Shown here: positions 15,003-24,799 of the stretch, piece after piece
Position numbering within the stretch: the first letter of the stretch is position 1
How the letters are laid out: every line of letters starts with the position of its first letter
Source of the DNA: Clostridia bacterium
GTDB lineage: Bacteria > Bacillota > Clostridia > Oscillospirales > Acutalibacteraceae
Direction of reading: 5' to 3'
DNA length: 34,587 nucleotides
Assembly (NCBI GenBank): GCA_017428085.1
Contig: JAFRRP010000015.1
Coordinates: 1-34,587, forward strand
The notes under the pieces: generated by a model
Databases searched by the model: none
What the model saw: only the letters and a program-made list of their open reading frames with translations
What the model was told of the DNA's origin: nothing
Made by a program: the position numbers and the translations under genes

Positions 15003-16439
15003 ATGAAAAAGAACATCAAACGTACACTTTCGATCATCCTGTCCCTGCTGATGGTTCTGTCCTGCTGCGCGGCGGCGTTTGCCGCCACCAAGGAGACAGT
15101 ATATCAGTACGGTAAAGAGGGCGGCTATCTTGCCATCGGCGATTCCATTTCCCGCGGCTGCGGTGCGGATGGCTTCTATATCGGCCCGGACGGCGAATAT
15201 CAGCCGGAGGGCGAAGGCCAGTACGGCGATTACAGCATCCGTAACGTGGAGGGCTGTGTACCTTATCAGATTGCGCAGGCCGTCGGCTGCACCGCACCTT
15301 ATGATATGGCGGCTGCCGAGGACGACGACTCCACCTACTGGCCCTTTGCATTCCCCGGCATGACTACCGCCGTTACGCTGGACCTGCTGGGCATTGACGA
15401 CGGCTTTACTGATGACAAACTGAAATACTCCTATTATAAGGATATGCTGGAGTACTTCGGCTACGAGGGTTCCTTCGTCGGCGCCAAGGGCGAGACTTAT
15501 GATCCCGCTACGTGCGGCAAGTGCGGCAATATCATCGACTTTATCAAAAGGGCCGATCTGATCACCGTACAGCTCGGCATGTGCGATATTTTCTATCGCG
15601 CCTACCGTATCATCAGCAACGGCGGTATGTTGGCCGACGGTTTGAAGTTCGATACCAGCAGCGTCGACGCCATCAAGGATCTGGTGGAGACCGCCGTCAC
15701 CGAATTGTGGAACGGCTACGACTACTGGAAAAACCATTACCCGATGCTGATCGAAAGGATCATTGAGCTTAATCCCGATGCCACGATCGTCATGGTCGGC
15801 GCGTTCAATCTGATCAACCAGCTTACCATTACGGACGACCTGATCGCACCCCTGGGCTCCGCCATCACCGCCATCACAGGCGCCATGAACATTCATTTCC
15901 GTGATTGGGCCAAAAAATACAATATCAGGTTTGCGGATATCAGCAACACGGAAACGCAGGCCACCGAAAACGACTGGGCGCTGCTTGGCGATTTTAAGGA
16001 TCATTCCTTTACCGGCACGCATCCCACGCAAAAGGGCTATGATTATATCGTTCGTCAGATCCTTGCCGAGCTGCCGCCGGAAGACGACAGCCGTGAGATC
16101 AAGGTCGATCTCGGCCGCTTTGATAAGGTGGATTATGTGCTGGTCAACGGCATCAAGGTCAGCAACTACACGTTGGACGGCTTTATGCTCACCATCCCGT
16201 ATTCCGCGCCAGGCGCCACCAATCTGACCATCGGCGTGAAGAATGACGACGGTACAGTTTCCGTTCAGACGTATACGTTGACTTACACGATCGGCGAAGG
16301 CTACACCGCTTATCGTATGTACGGCAATAATGACATAGAGGGAACCGTCAAAAAGCCCTTCCAGACGATCATCAAGCTGCTGAAGGATCTGTTTCAGAAG
16401 ATCATTGACGGCATCAAAAATCTGTTTAATAAAGGATAA
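15003..16439 (+). CDS. Secreted SGNH/GDSL-family hydrolase with amphipathic C-terminal tail
   Basis: A 478-residue exported protein. The signal peptide (basic KKNIKR, hydrophobic core to about residue 26, AAAFAA cleavage area) is clear. The SGNH domain (about 35-350) has nucleophile S48 in AIGDSIS, the Gly/Asn block VGAFNLIN, and catalytic His H340 in GTHPTQKGY; the residue three before this His is T337 rather than the usual Asp. A CGKCG pair is inside the domain. A small beta domain follows (about 365-440), then a 26-residue amphipathic basic tail (FQTIIKLLKDLFQKIIDGIK...). It probably hydrolyses an ester or acyl group outside the cell. The start at 15003 follows GGAGG. It ends the unit begun by the synthetase gene. 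Confidence 0.85.
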   Translation: MKKNIKRTLSIILSLLMVLSCCAAAFAATKETVYQYGKEGGYLAIGDSISRGCGADGFYIGPDGEYQPEGEGQYGDYSIRNVEGCVPYQIAQAVGCTAPYDMAAAEDDDSTYWPFAFPGMTTAVTLDLLGIDDGFTDDKLKYSYYKDMLEYFGYEGSFVGAKGETYDPATCGKCGNIIDFIKRADLITVQLGMCDIFYRAYRIISNGGMLADGLKFDTSSVDAIKDLVETAVTELWNGYDYWKNHYPMLIERIIELNPDATIVMVGAFNLINQLTITDDLIAPLGSAITAITGAMNIHFRDWAKKYNIRFADISNTETQATENDWALLGDFKDHSFTGTHPTQKGYDYIVRQILAELPPEDDSREIKVDLGRFDKVDYVLVNGIKVSNYTLDGFMLTIPYSAPGATNLTIGVKNDDGTVSVQTYTLTYTIGEGYTAYRMYGNNDIEGTVKKPFQTIIKLLKDLFQKIIDGIKNLFNKG

Positions 16440-16456
16440 TACGAATATTATTAAAA

Positions 16457-16486
16457 GGCCCGGGGTTCATCGCCCCGGGTTTTTTG
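16457..16486 (+). terminator. Intrinsic terminator after the SGNH hydrolase
   Basis: A GC-rich 7-base-pair stem CCCGGGG (16459-16465) / CCCCGGG (16473-16479) is followed by six T. On the other strand the run is CCTTTTAAT, so it may also weakly end the convergent GH30 gene, whose stop is at 16520. Confidence 0.92.
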
Positions 16487-16519
16487 ATTGTTTGATGCTT
16501 CCGCCGCTTTTTTACGTCG

Positions 16520-17944
16520 TCAGAGTGAGGGATTCTTTGTCATGACGATCGTTGTGATGCTTTTCGGCAGGATCTCCGTTTTTCTCAGAAGAGAACCGGA
16601 GGCGACCATTTCACAATCGTGATCCGCAGAGGTCACGAAAATCGTTTTTGTTGAGTAGATCCCCTTCAGATAGACGGTCTGTGCATCGTCGGTGTCGTTG
16701 ATGACGATAAGATAGTCCGCTGCGTCGTCCGAATAGGCCAGCGTTTTCAGCGTCGTTTTTTCCAGATGGGAATCCAGTACGCCGATGCGAACGGCCCCCA
16801 AGGGGATCATGGAAAACTGCTTCATCGTGAAATAACGTTTATAAAAGATCAGATCGCCGTCCTGATAGTCCAGCATACCGTCGCCGTTGACCGCAGTCCA
16901 GCTTTGCCAGGAGACCGCGTTCATCATCGTCAGATCCTCCCACATGACGTTGGCCATGCGCAGGCCGCTTTCAATTGTTGTGGAATCGATGGTAAGCGGC
17001 AGCTCGCACCATTCGCTCATCTCGAATTTCAGACCGGGATACTCGTTTGCGAAGCGTTCGCCGGTCGCCCGTTTTTCATTCACGTTTCCGTCCAGCCAGT
17101 AGGAATGACCGGAATAGGTGTCGCAGTATGCACGCAGGATCTCGCTTCCGTAAAACTTTTCCTCGTATTCCTTGCTGTCAACGCCCATCTGGCCGCTTTC
17201 CGGACCGAGAAGCTTGAACGCTTCGTTCCGGCGTTGCATTTCAACGGCAAAGCACTCCAGCAGCGCTGTCGCTTCGTCGGGCGAATAGTGACAGCCCTCC
17301 TGCGAGACCCAGCCTGTGCCCCAGTTCCACTGCGGTTCGTTGATGGGGGAGATCGCGTAAACGGGATATCCCTCTTTCAGAAAATGCTCCGCTACGGCCA
17401 ACAGATAGTCCACAAACGCACCGTAGTTTTCTTGCGGCAGATTACAGCGTCCTTCTTCCGAGCTGCCGGAACCAAGCCCGTTTTCCGTCAGCGAAAAGTG
17501 AGGGCTGTTACAGAACAGTATGATTTTGGAGGCGCCGTATTTGACGGCAAGATCCATCATTCGGACTGCGTTGGCATCTCGTGAAAAGTCGAATTCATAT
17601 TCACCGGTCGTTTCATTCTTTACCCAAAAACTTTCCGTCTTACGGGATTCCATCGCGATGATCGACGCGGGATTTTCCTTTTCGCCTGCTCCCACGTTAT
17701 ACCGGTAGATATCAAGACCGAGACCGTTTTCCTTGCTGTAAAGCAGCTCGGCGATCTTTTCGGCTTCTGCTTCGTCATTCACGTTCTGCGCCCACCAGGC
17801 GGCGGAGGTGCCGAATCCCTCGTTTGTCTGGTAGGTTTCCGCTTTGTTTACCTGCAGCGTATGTACCGGCATCGTTCCGAACCATCCTGTTATCGTCAGC
17901 ATCAGGGACATCCACAGTGAAATGATTTTAACGCATATCGTCAT
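16520..17944 (-). CDS. Exported GH30 glycosidase (possible endo-beta-1,6-galactanase)
   Basis: A 474-residue protein with an N-terminal hydrophobic export segment (about residues 4-26). GH30 features: GFGTSAAWWAQNV near the start of the barrel, acid/base E203 in SPINEPQWNW, and nucleophile E311 in EMSEW. A small C-terminal beta domain (about 390-474) is typical of GH30. The AWWA segment and overall size resemble bacterial and fungal beta-1,6-galactanases, but xylanase or glucanase activity cannot be excluded. The start at 17944 is chosen because AAAGGAG precedes it; the earlier ATG overlaps this site. It is divergent from a GH51 gene across a 136-base control region, suggesting joint action on arabinogalactan-like side chains. 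Confidence 0.88.
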   Translation of the reverse strand: MTICVKIISLWMSLMLTITGWFGTMPVHTLQVNKAETYQTNEGFGTSAAWWAQNVNDEAEAEKIAELLYSKENGLGLDIYRYNVGAGEKENPASIIAMESRKTESFWVKNETTGEYEFDFSRDANAVRMMDLAVKYGASKIILFCNSPHFSLTENGLGSGSSEEGRCNLPQENYGAFVDYLLAVAEHFLKEGYPVYAISPINEPQWNWGTGWVSQEGCHYSPDEATALLECFAVEMQRRNEAFKLLGPESGQMGVDSKEYEEKFYGSEILRAYCDTYSGHSYWLDGNVNEKRATGERFANEYPGLKFEMSEWCELPLTIDSTTIESGLRMANVMWEDLTMMNAVSWQSWTAVNGDGMLDYQDGDLIFYKRYFTMKQFSMIPLGAVRIGVLDSHLEKTTLKTLAYSDDAADYLIVINDTDDAQTVYLKGIYSTKTIFVTSADHDCEMVASGSLLRKTEILPKSITTIVMTKNPSL

Positions 17945-17976
17945 GGGCGGTCTCCTTTTTATCATGATGTATTAAA

Positions 17977-18005
17977 ATTATAAAGTATAATCGCCTGTTT
18001 TTCAA
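17977..18005 (-). promoter_or_regulatory. Sigma-A promoter of the GH30 gene
   Basis: Read leftward, TTGAAA (18000-18005), 17 bases and a perfect TATAAT (17977-17982). Its -35 lies 16 bases from the -35 of the opposing GH51 promoter, so a regulator bound between them could touch both. Confidence 0.8.
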
Positions 18006-18021
18006 TCCCTTTTAAAAATAA

Positions 18022-18051
18022 TTGACACCGTATCGGCTGATATGTTATATT
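18022..18051 (+). promoter_or_regulatory. Sigma-A promoter of the GH51 gene
   Basis: A perfect TTGACA (18022-18027) is followed at 17 bases by TTATAT or at 18 bases by TATATT (18046-18051). The leader to the start codon at 18081 is short, about 22 bases. Confidence 0.75.
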
Positions 18052-18080
18052 TTGATTATGAAATATGACGGAGGATCGTT

Positions 18081-20789
18081 ATGAAATACGCCGTTGTTGT
18101 TTATTTGCGCAGGATCATTGCGCTGCTGACATCCTTTTTCCTGATGCTTTGCCCGGTAAAGGAAAATGAGGAAAAACCGGAAACTGCCCGTCCGGCCAAT
18201 TCCGTTTCCGCTTACGACGCTGCGGAGGCGGATTATCTGCTGACAGCAGACGCATCCAAAGAGGTGCATGAAATCAGCGATCTGTTGTTCGGCGCGTTTT
18301 TTGAGGATATCAATTTCGCCGGTGACGGCGGGTTGTACGCGGAGATGGTCGCCAACCGTTCCTTTGAGTTTACGGAACTGGCGGCGGGAGACGGATTGTT
18401 CGGTTATTCCGCCGTTAACGGAGCCGTTCTTTCTCTGACAAAGGATGCCGACCAAGCACTGAACGGGAATAATCCTACCTTTGTTACGGTTACCAATCCT
18501 GCGGAAGGACCTGCCGGTATCGCCAACCGCGGCTTTATGGAAGGGATGGCGATCAAAAAGGGAGAGAGCTACCGTTTTTCCGTCTATGCGAAATCGGACG
18601 ACTATGCCGGCCCTTTGACGGTTCGTTTGACGGCAGACGGCGACGTTGCAGCGTCGTCAACCATTCCATCTGTGACGGAACAATGGCAGAAGTATATCGT
18701 AACGCTTGCTTGCGGGAGAACCGCGACAGATAACGTTGCCATTCAGGTTTTGATCGGACAAGGCAGCGTGGATCTGGATATGGTCTCTCTGTTCCCCGTC
18801 CATACGTTCAACGAACGGGAAAACGGTCTTCGCAAAGATATGGTGGAAGCGTTGGCCGCCATGCAGCCCAAGTTCCTGCGCTTCCCGGGCGGCTGTGTGA
18901 TCGAGGGAGAGAGCGATGAGACAGCCTATCACTGGAAGGATTCCATCGGTGTGGACGCTGACGGCGAACCGCTGTTGTTCAACGGCGCTTACGGCGACGT
19001 GGCGGTAAGGAAACAGGGGATCGACCTGTGGACAGATCTCGGCGCTTCGGAAGATCCCTATCCTTCCTTTATGAGTTACGGATTGGGTTTTTATGAGTTC
19101 TTTCAGCTGTGCGAGGATATCGGCGCGGCGCCTGTGCCTGTGCTGACAGCGGGGCTTTATTGTCAGATGCGCGGCAGGCCTGCCGTGGATATGGACAGCG
19201 ATGAATTCCGCCGGGACGTGCAGGATATGCTTGACCTGATCGAATTCGCCAACGGTGATACATCCACCAAATGGGGCGCCGTCCGCGCGAGTATGGGCCA
19301 CCCGGCCCCCTTCGGGCTGACCATGGTCGCGGTCGGCAATGAAAATGAGGGGCCGGTCTATTATGAAAGATATACCGCCTTTCTGGATGCGCTGCATGAG
19401 GCGCAGGCTGCTCATCCGGAGATCTACGGCGGCGTTGAGATGATCTATTCCTCCGGCGCCAGCGACGGCCTCGGCGGAGGCATGTATCTGCCATCCTATC
19501 AATATGCGAAGGATCGGCTGAACGGATCGGAAGACGTCTCCTCCTTTGCCGCTGCAACGGACCATCACTATTACCAGTCTCCGGAATGGCTTCTGCAAAA
19601 CGCCGATTATTATGATGAAGAAAATTACAGCCGTACCGTCTCCCATATGACGGATACGGTCTACGGCGGCGCGATCCCTGTTTTCCTCGGAGAATACGCA
19701 GGGCGTTCCAATACGCTGTATGCGGCTTTGGCGGAAGCAGCTTATATGACGGGACTGGAACGCAACGGCGATATCGTGAAGATGGCTTCTTACGCACCGC
19801 TGTTTTCCAGCCTTACCGCCCGTCATTGGGCGCCCAACCTGATCTGGTTCAATAATGAAAAGGTGGAACCGTCCGTCAACTATGAGGTACAGAAGCTGTT
19901 TTCGACCAATACCGGCTGCGTACTGCTCAAGAGCACCTTGTCCGGCGCGGACGTGCCGCAGGAGACGCTTTCCGGCCGTGTCGGCGTGGGTGCGTGGTAC
20001 ACGGAAGCGGAATTCGATAATTTGCTGGTGGTGAACGCCTCTACCGGAAAAACGATTCTGAAAGACAGTTTTACCGTTTCGGATTTTCGATGGAACTGGG
20101 AAAATCCCAATGAGGGCAATTTCAAGATCGCAGATGGCGTTCTTCGCCATGAAGGAACGGAAATGAACTATTCCGATATCGGCGACGTGGCGTACTACGG
20201 GACCGACAATGATATGACGAACTATGTCTATACCATTGACGCCAAAAAGACGGCAGGAGAGGAAGGCTTCCTGCTCCCATTGGCCGTCCATGATAAGGAC
20301 AACTGTTATTTTTGGAATCTGGGCGGCTGGGGCAATACGGTCTCCTGCCTGCAGAAGATGGAAAACGGCGTAAAAACGGGACAGATCCTGAAGACTGTTT
20401 CCGAGTTTGTCGTGGAGACCGGCAGGACGTATCATCTGAAAATCGTCGTCAGCGGCACCAAGATAAAATGCTTCGTTGACGGTGAGCAGCTGATCGATTA
20501 CGATACCTCGCATCCCGACGAGGCGGAGGCCTATCAGGTGGTCTCGAAAACCGCGGAAGGCGATATCATCGTCAAGCTGGTCAACGTGACGGAACAGAAA
20601 AAAACGTTTGCCGTAAAAATGAAAGGCGTAGACATGGCTGAAAGCACGGTCGTCTATTCCGCATTGACAGGGGGCAGCATGAATGCAGAAAAAGGCGAAA
20701 TGTCGACGGGAGAGCTGAAAATCGACGGCTCCTTGTTCAACCTGACAGTTGCTCCGCGCAGTGTGACCGTGATCCGGATCAAGCAGTAA
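18081..20789 (+). CDS. Exported GH51 alpha-L-arabinofuranosidase, multidomain
   Basis: A 902-residue protein with a basic-hydrophobic N-terminus (about 1-25) suggesting export; the Cys there lacks a good lipobox. The family entry motif DLLFGAFFEDINFAGDGG (about 66-83) is followed by a carbohydrate-binding-like beta insert (about 125-240), then the barrel with LRFPGGC, acid/base E421 in VGNENEG and nucleophile E538 in FLGEYAGR. The C-terminal arabinofuranosidase beta domain is split by a concanavalin/LamG-like sandwich (about 655-812, ending FVDGEQLIDYD). It should release arabinofuranose from arabinan, arabinoxylan or arabinogalactan. The start follows GGAGG. It is divergent from GH30 and likely expressed with it. 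Confidence 0.93.
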   Translation: MKYAVVVYLRRIIALLTSFFLMLCPVKENEEKPETARPANSVSAYDAAEADYLLTADASKEVHEISDLLFGAFFEDINFAGDGGLYAEMVANRSFEFTELAAGDGLFGYSAVNGAVLSLTKDADQALNGNNPTFVTVTNPAEGPAGIANRGFMEGMAIKKGESYRFSVYAKSDDYAGPLTVRLTADGDVAASSTIPSVTEQWQKYIVTLACGRTATDNVAIQVLIGQGSVDLDMVSLFPVHTFNERENGLRKDMVEALAAMQPKFLRFPGGCVIEGESDETAYHWKDSIGVDADGEPLLFNGAYGDVAVRKQGIDLWTDLGASEDPYPSFMSYGLGFYEFFQLCEDIGAAPVPVLTAGLYCQMRGRPAVDMDSDEFRRDVQDMLDLIEFANGDTSTKWGAVRASMGHPAPFGLTMVAVGNENEGPVYYERYTAFLDALHEAQAAHPEIYGGVEMIYSSGASDGLGGGMYLPSYQYAKDRLNGSEDVSSFAAATDHHYYQSPEWLLQNADYYDEENYSRTVSHMTDTVYGGAIPVFLGEYAGRSNTLYAALAEAAYMTGLERNGDIVKMASYAPLFSSLTARHWAPNLIWFNNEKVEPSVNYEVQKLFSTNTGCVLLKSTLSGADVPQETLSGRVGVGAWYTEAEFDNLLVVNASTGKTILKDSFTVSDFRWNWENPNEGNFKIADGVLRHEGTEMNYSDIGDVAYYGTDNDMTNYVYTIDAKKTAGEEGFLLPLAVHDKDNCYFWNLGGWGNTVSCLQKMENGVKTGQILKTVSEFVVETGRTYHLKIVVSGTKIKCFVDGEQLIDYDTSHPDEAEAYQVVSKTAEGDIIVKLVNVTEQKKTFAVKMKGVDMAESTVVYSALTGGSMNAEKGEMSTGELKIDGSLFNLTVAPRSVTVIRIKQ

Positions 20790-20807
20790 ATCTTTCAATG
20801 CAACATG

Positions 20808-20845
20808 GAAAAACCTCCCGTCAGAGCATTCGCTCTGCGGGAGGT
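20808..20845 (-). terminator. Intrinsic terminator of the glpK-serC-serA direction
   Basis: A long hairpin ACCTCCCG (20813-20820), one unpaired T, CAGAGC / GCTCTG, CGGGAGGT (20838-20845). On the minus strand it ends in GGTTTTTCC, so it terminates leftward transcription from serA. The plus strand has no T run, so termination of GH51 here would be weaker. Confidence 0.85.
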
Positions 20846-20866
20846 CGTCATTTATCGGGAAAATCG

Positions 20867-22024
20867 TCAGATGATCCGAAGGGCTTTCACGCCATCGATC
20901 TGCTTCAGCGCCTCTACGGTCTCATCAGTGACGATGCTGTCCGTATCGAACACGCTGTAGCCAACGTTTTTACGGACGGCGGAGGCCGTAGCGTTGACGG
21001 AGATACCGGCGGCGGTCAGCGCGTTATTCAGCGCGTCGGAACGGTCGTCGTCGGTGACCGCCGTGATGCGTACCTTGCCCTGACGGTCCAACGAAAGGGC
21101 GGGGAAGTTGACGGAGTTTTTGACGTTTCCGTTCAGCAGATAATCGGAGAGCTGGCACACAGCCATGACCGCGCAGTTTTCCTCCGCCTCCGGCGTAGAG
21201 GCGCCGAGATGCGGGATCGCGATCACGCCTTCTGCGCCGAGCTGGTCGTCGGTGGGGAAGTCCGTCGCGTAGGCGGCGCATTTGCCGCTTTCCAGCGCAG
21301 CGATGATATCCTTATTGTCCACCAGCTCGCCGCGGGCAAAGTTCAGTATGCGGATGCCGTCTTTTGCTTTTGCCAGATTATCTCCGCCCACAACGCCGCG
21401 GGTGGCGTCGTTCAGCGGCGCGTGCAGCGTGATGTAATCGGACTTTTCAAAAATATCGTCGGTGTTGGCGGTCAGTTCAATGCCCTCCGAAAGAGACGCT
21501 TTTGCAGCGTCCGTAAGGAACGGATCGTAACCGATCACCTCCATGCCGAGCGCTTTGGCGGCGTTGGCGACTTTAATGCCGATAGCGCCGAGCCCGAACA
21601 CGCCCAGCGTCTTACCGAGTATCTCAGGGCCGGCGAAATTGCTTTTCCCTTTTTCCACGGCTTTGCCGACGTTTTCGCCTTCCCCCTTCAGCGTTTTGCA
21701 CCATTCCGCGCCTGCAACGATCTTGCGTGAAGCAAGAAACAGCGCGCAAATGACAAGCTCTTTAACGGCGTTTGCGTTGGCGCCCGGGGTGTTGAATACG
21801 CAGATGCCGTTTTCGGTGCAGCGGTCGATGGGGATGTTGTTGACGCCGGCGCCGGCGCGCGCAATGGCGAGCAGATTGTCGGCAAACGTCATTTCGTGCA
21901 TGACGGCGGATCGGACGATCACGGCGTCGGGATTATCCAGACTGTCGGAGCAAGTAAAACGTTCTGCGTCAAAATGGGACAGGCCGCTTTTGCTGATCTT
22001 GTTCAGCGTCAGAATGTTATACAT
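20867..22024 (-). CDS. serA: D-3-phosphoglycerate dehydrogenase
   Basis: A 385-residue cytoplasmic NAD enzyme that makes 3-phosphohydroxypyruvate, the first step of serine synthesis. The NAD site GLGAIG (144-149) with acidic D167 (GYDP) is clear. Catalytic R231 (FARGELVD) and H272 (PHLGAST) are present; the position normally held by Glu in TEP is D259 in DFPTDD, a conservative change. A short ACT-like domain closes the protein (about 310-385), shorter than the E. coli regulatory part. The ribosome site is GAGGT. It lies 17 bases after serC, so the two form an operon; no serB phosphatase is in the window. Confidence 0.95.
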   Translation of the reverse strand: MYNILTLNKISKSGLSHFDAERFTCSDSLDNPDAVIVRSAVMHEMTFADNLLAIARAGAGVNNIPIDRCTENGICVFNTPGANANAVKELVICALFLASRKIVAGAEWCKTLKGEGENVGKAVEKGKSNFAGPEILGKTLGVFGLGAIGIKVANAAKALGMEVIGYDPFLTDAAKASLSEGIELTANTDDIFEKSDYITLHAPLNDATRGVVGGDNLAKAKDGIRILNFARGELVDNKDIIAALESGKCAAYATDFPTDDQLGAEGVIAIPHLGASTPEAEENCAVMAVCQLSDYLLNGNVKNSVNFPALSLDRQGKVRITAVTDDDRSDALNNALTAAGISVNATASAVRKNVGYSVFDTDSIVTDETVEALKQIDGVKALRII

Positions 22025-22041
22025 ATCATCTTACCTCGCGA

Positions 22042-23124
22042 TCAGGAATTGTTCTTTTCAAATTCCTTCATAAAAGCCACCAGTTTTTCCACGCCTTCCA
22101 GCGGCATGGCATTATATACGGAGGCTCTCATACCGCCGGTGGTACGGTGTCCCTTGAGGTTGATGAAGCCGGCTTCCGTGGCCTCCTTGACGAATTTGGC
22201 GTCCAGCTCCTTGTCGCCGGTAACGAAGGGGATATTCATCAAAGAACGGTCTTCGGGATTGATGACGCTCTTGAACATTTTGGATTCCTCAAAGAAGTCG
22301 TAAAGCAGGTTGGCCTTTTTGACGTTGTTGGCCTTGATCGCTTCCAGTCCGCCTTTTTCTTTGATCCATTCCAGCACCAGCTTACACATATAGATGGTCC
22401 AGCAGGGCGGTGTATTGTAGAGGGAGTCGTTATCCGCCTGGATCTTGTAATTGAGCATGGTGGGGGTGCAGGCCATCTCGTTGCCCAGCATATCCTCGCG
22501 GATGATGCATACCACAAGGCCGGCGGGGGCGATGTTCTTCTGCGCGCCGCCGTAGACCATGGCGAATTTCGTCACGTCCAGCGGTTCGGACAGGAAGCAG
22601 GAGGAGATATCGGCGATCAGCGGTACGTCGCCCGTATCCGGGATATAGGGGAACTTTGTGCCGTAGATCGTGTTGTTCATGCAGATATAGACGTAATCCG
22701 CCTCGGGGTCGATATCTTCTCTGGTCACCTTGGGGATATAGGAATAAATCTTATCCTCGGAGGAGGCGACAGCTCTTGCGTTGCCGTATTTTTTCGCTTC
22801 CTGATACGCTTTTTTTGCCCAGTTGCCGGTGATGATGTAATCCGCCTTGTTGTTCTTGTTCATGAAGTTCAGCGGGATCGCGGCAAAATGGGTGGAAGCG
22901 CCGCCCTGCAGGAACAGCACCTTGTAGTTGTCCGGAATATTCATGATCTCACGGAACAGCTGCTCCGCCTCTTTGATGATGTCGTCGAACCATTTGGAAC
23001 GGTGGGACATCTCCATGACGGACTGGCCGCTGCCGTGGTAGTCAAGAAGCTCTTCCTGTGCTTTTTTCAGCGCCTCCAGCGGAAGCATCGAGGGACCTGC
23101 GGAAAAATTGTAAACTCTGCTCAT
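22042..23124 (-). CDS. serC: Phosphoserine aminotransferase
   Basis: A 360-residue PLP enzyme of fold type I that converts 3-phosphohydroxypyruvate and glutamate to phosphoserine, the second step of serine synthesis. The family opening VYNFSAGPSMLP (4-15) is clear, with FLQGGASTHFAAIP (71-84) holding PLP phosphate, and the Schiff-base lysine K196 in YGGAQKNIAPAG. Substrate residues HRSKW (41-45) are present. Length is standard. The ATG at 23124 is preceded by GGAGAAA; an earlier in-frame ATG five codons upstream overlaps that site. It is followed by serA and lies 56 bases below glpK with no evident terminator, so glpK read-through is likely. Confidence 0.96.
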   Translation of the reverse strand: MSRVYNFSAGPSMLPLEALKKAQEELLDYHGSGQSVMEMSHRSKWFDDIIKEAEQLFREIMNIPDNYKVLFLQGGASTHFAAIPLNFMNKNNKADYIITGNWAKKAYQEAKKYGNARAVASSEDKIYSYIPKVTREDIDPEADYVYICMNNTIYGTKFPYIPDTGDVPLIADISSCFLSEPLDVTKFAMVYGGAQKNIAPAGLVVCIIREDMLGNEMACTPTMLNYKIQADNDSLYNTPPCWTIYMCKLVLEWIKEKGGLEAIKANNVKKANLLYDFFEESKMFKSVINPEDRSLMNIPFVTGDKELDAKFVKEATEAGFINLKGHRTTGGMRASVYNAMPLEGVEKLVAFMKEFEKNNS

Positions 23125-23180
23125 TGTGTGTTTCTCCAATATGTTAAAAATTGATTACTGAATCATAAGGCCGCTTCGGC

Positions 23181-24695
<1,515 letters not shown>

Positions 24696-24733
24696 TGCTT
24701 TTCCTTCCTTTCAAAACAACAATCTATTTTTAT

Positions 24734-24762
24734 ATAATAGGATAAAGATAGTAATAAGTCAA
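24734..24762 (-). promoter_or_regulatory. Sigma-A promoter of glpK
   Basis: Read leftward, TTGACT (24757-24762), 17 bases and TATTAT (24734-24739). An A/T-rich stretch just upstream (24763-24800) may include a weak terminator for the GH125 gene, since on the minus strand AAAGAGAAAATCTTT runs into a long T tract. Confidence 0.78.
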
Positions 24763-24799
24763 GAAAAAAAAAGATTTTCTCTTTGTTTCGCCGAAAAAA

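Noticed and set aside
18657..20798. Very long open frame antisense to the GH51 gene
   Set aside because: It has no ribosome site or recognisable domain, and the plus-strand frame is an unmistakable GH51. Long antisense openness follows from the codon composition of the real gene.
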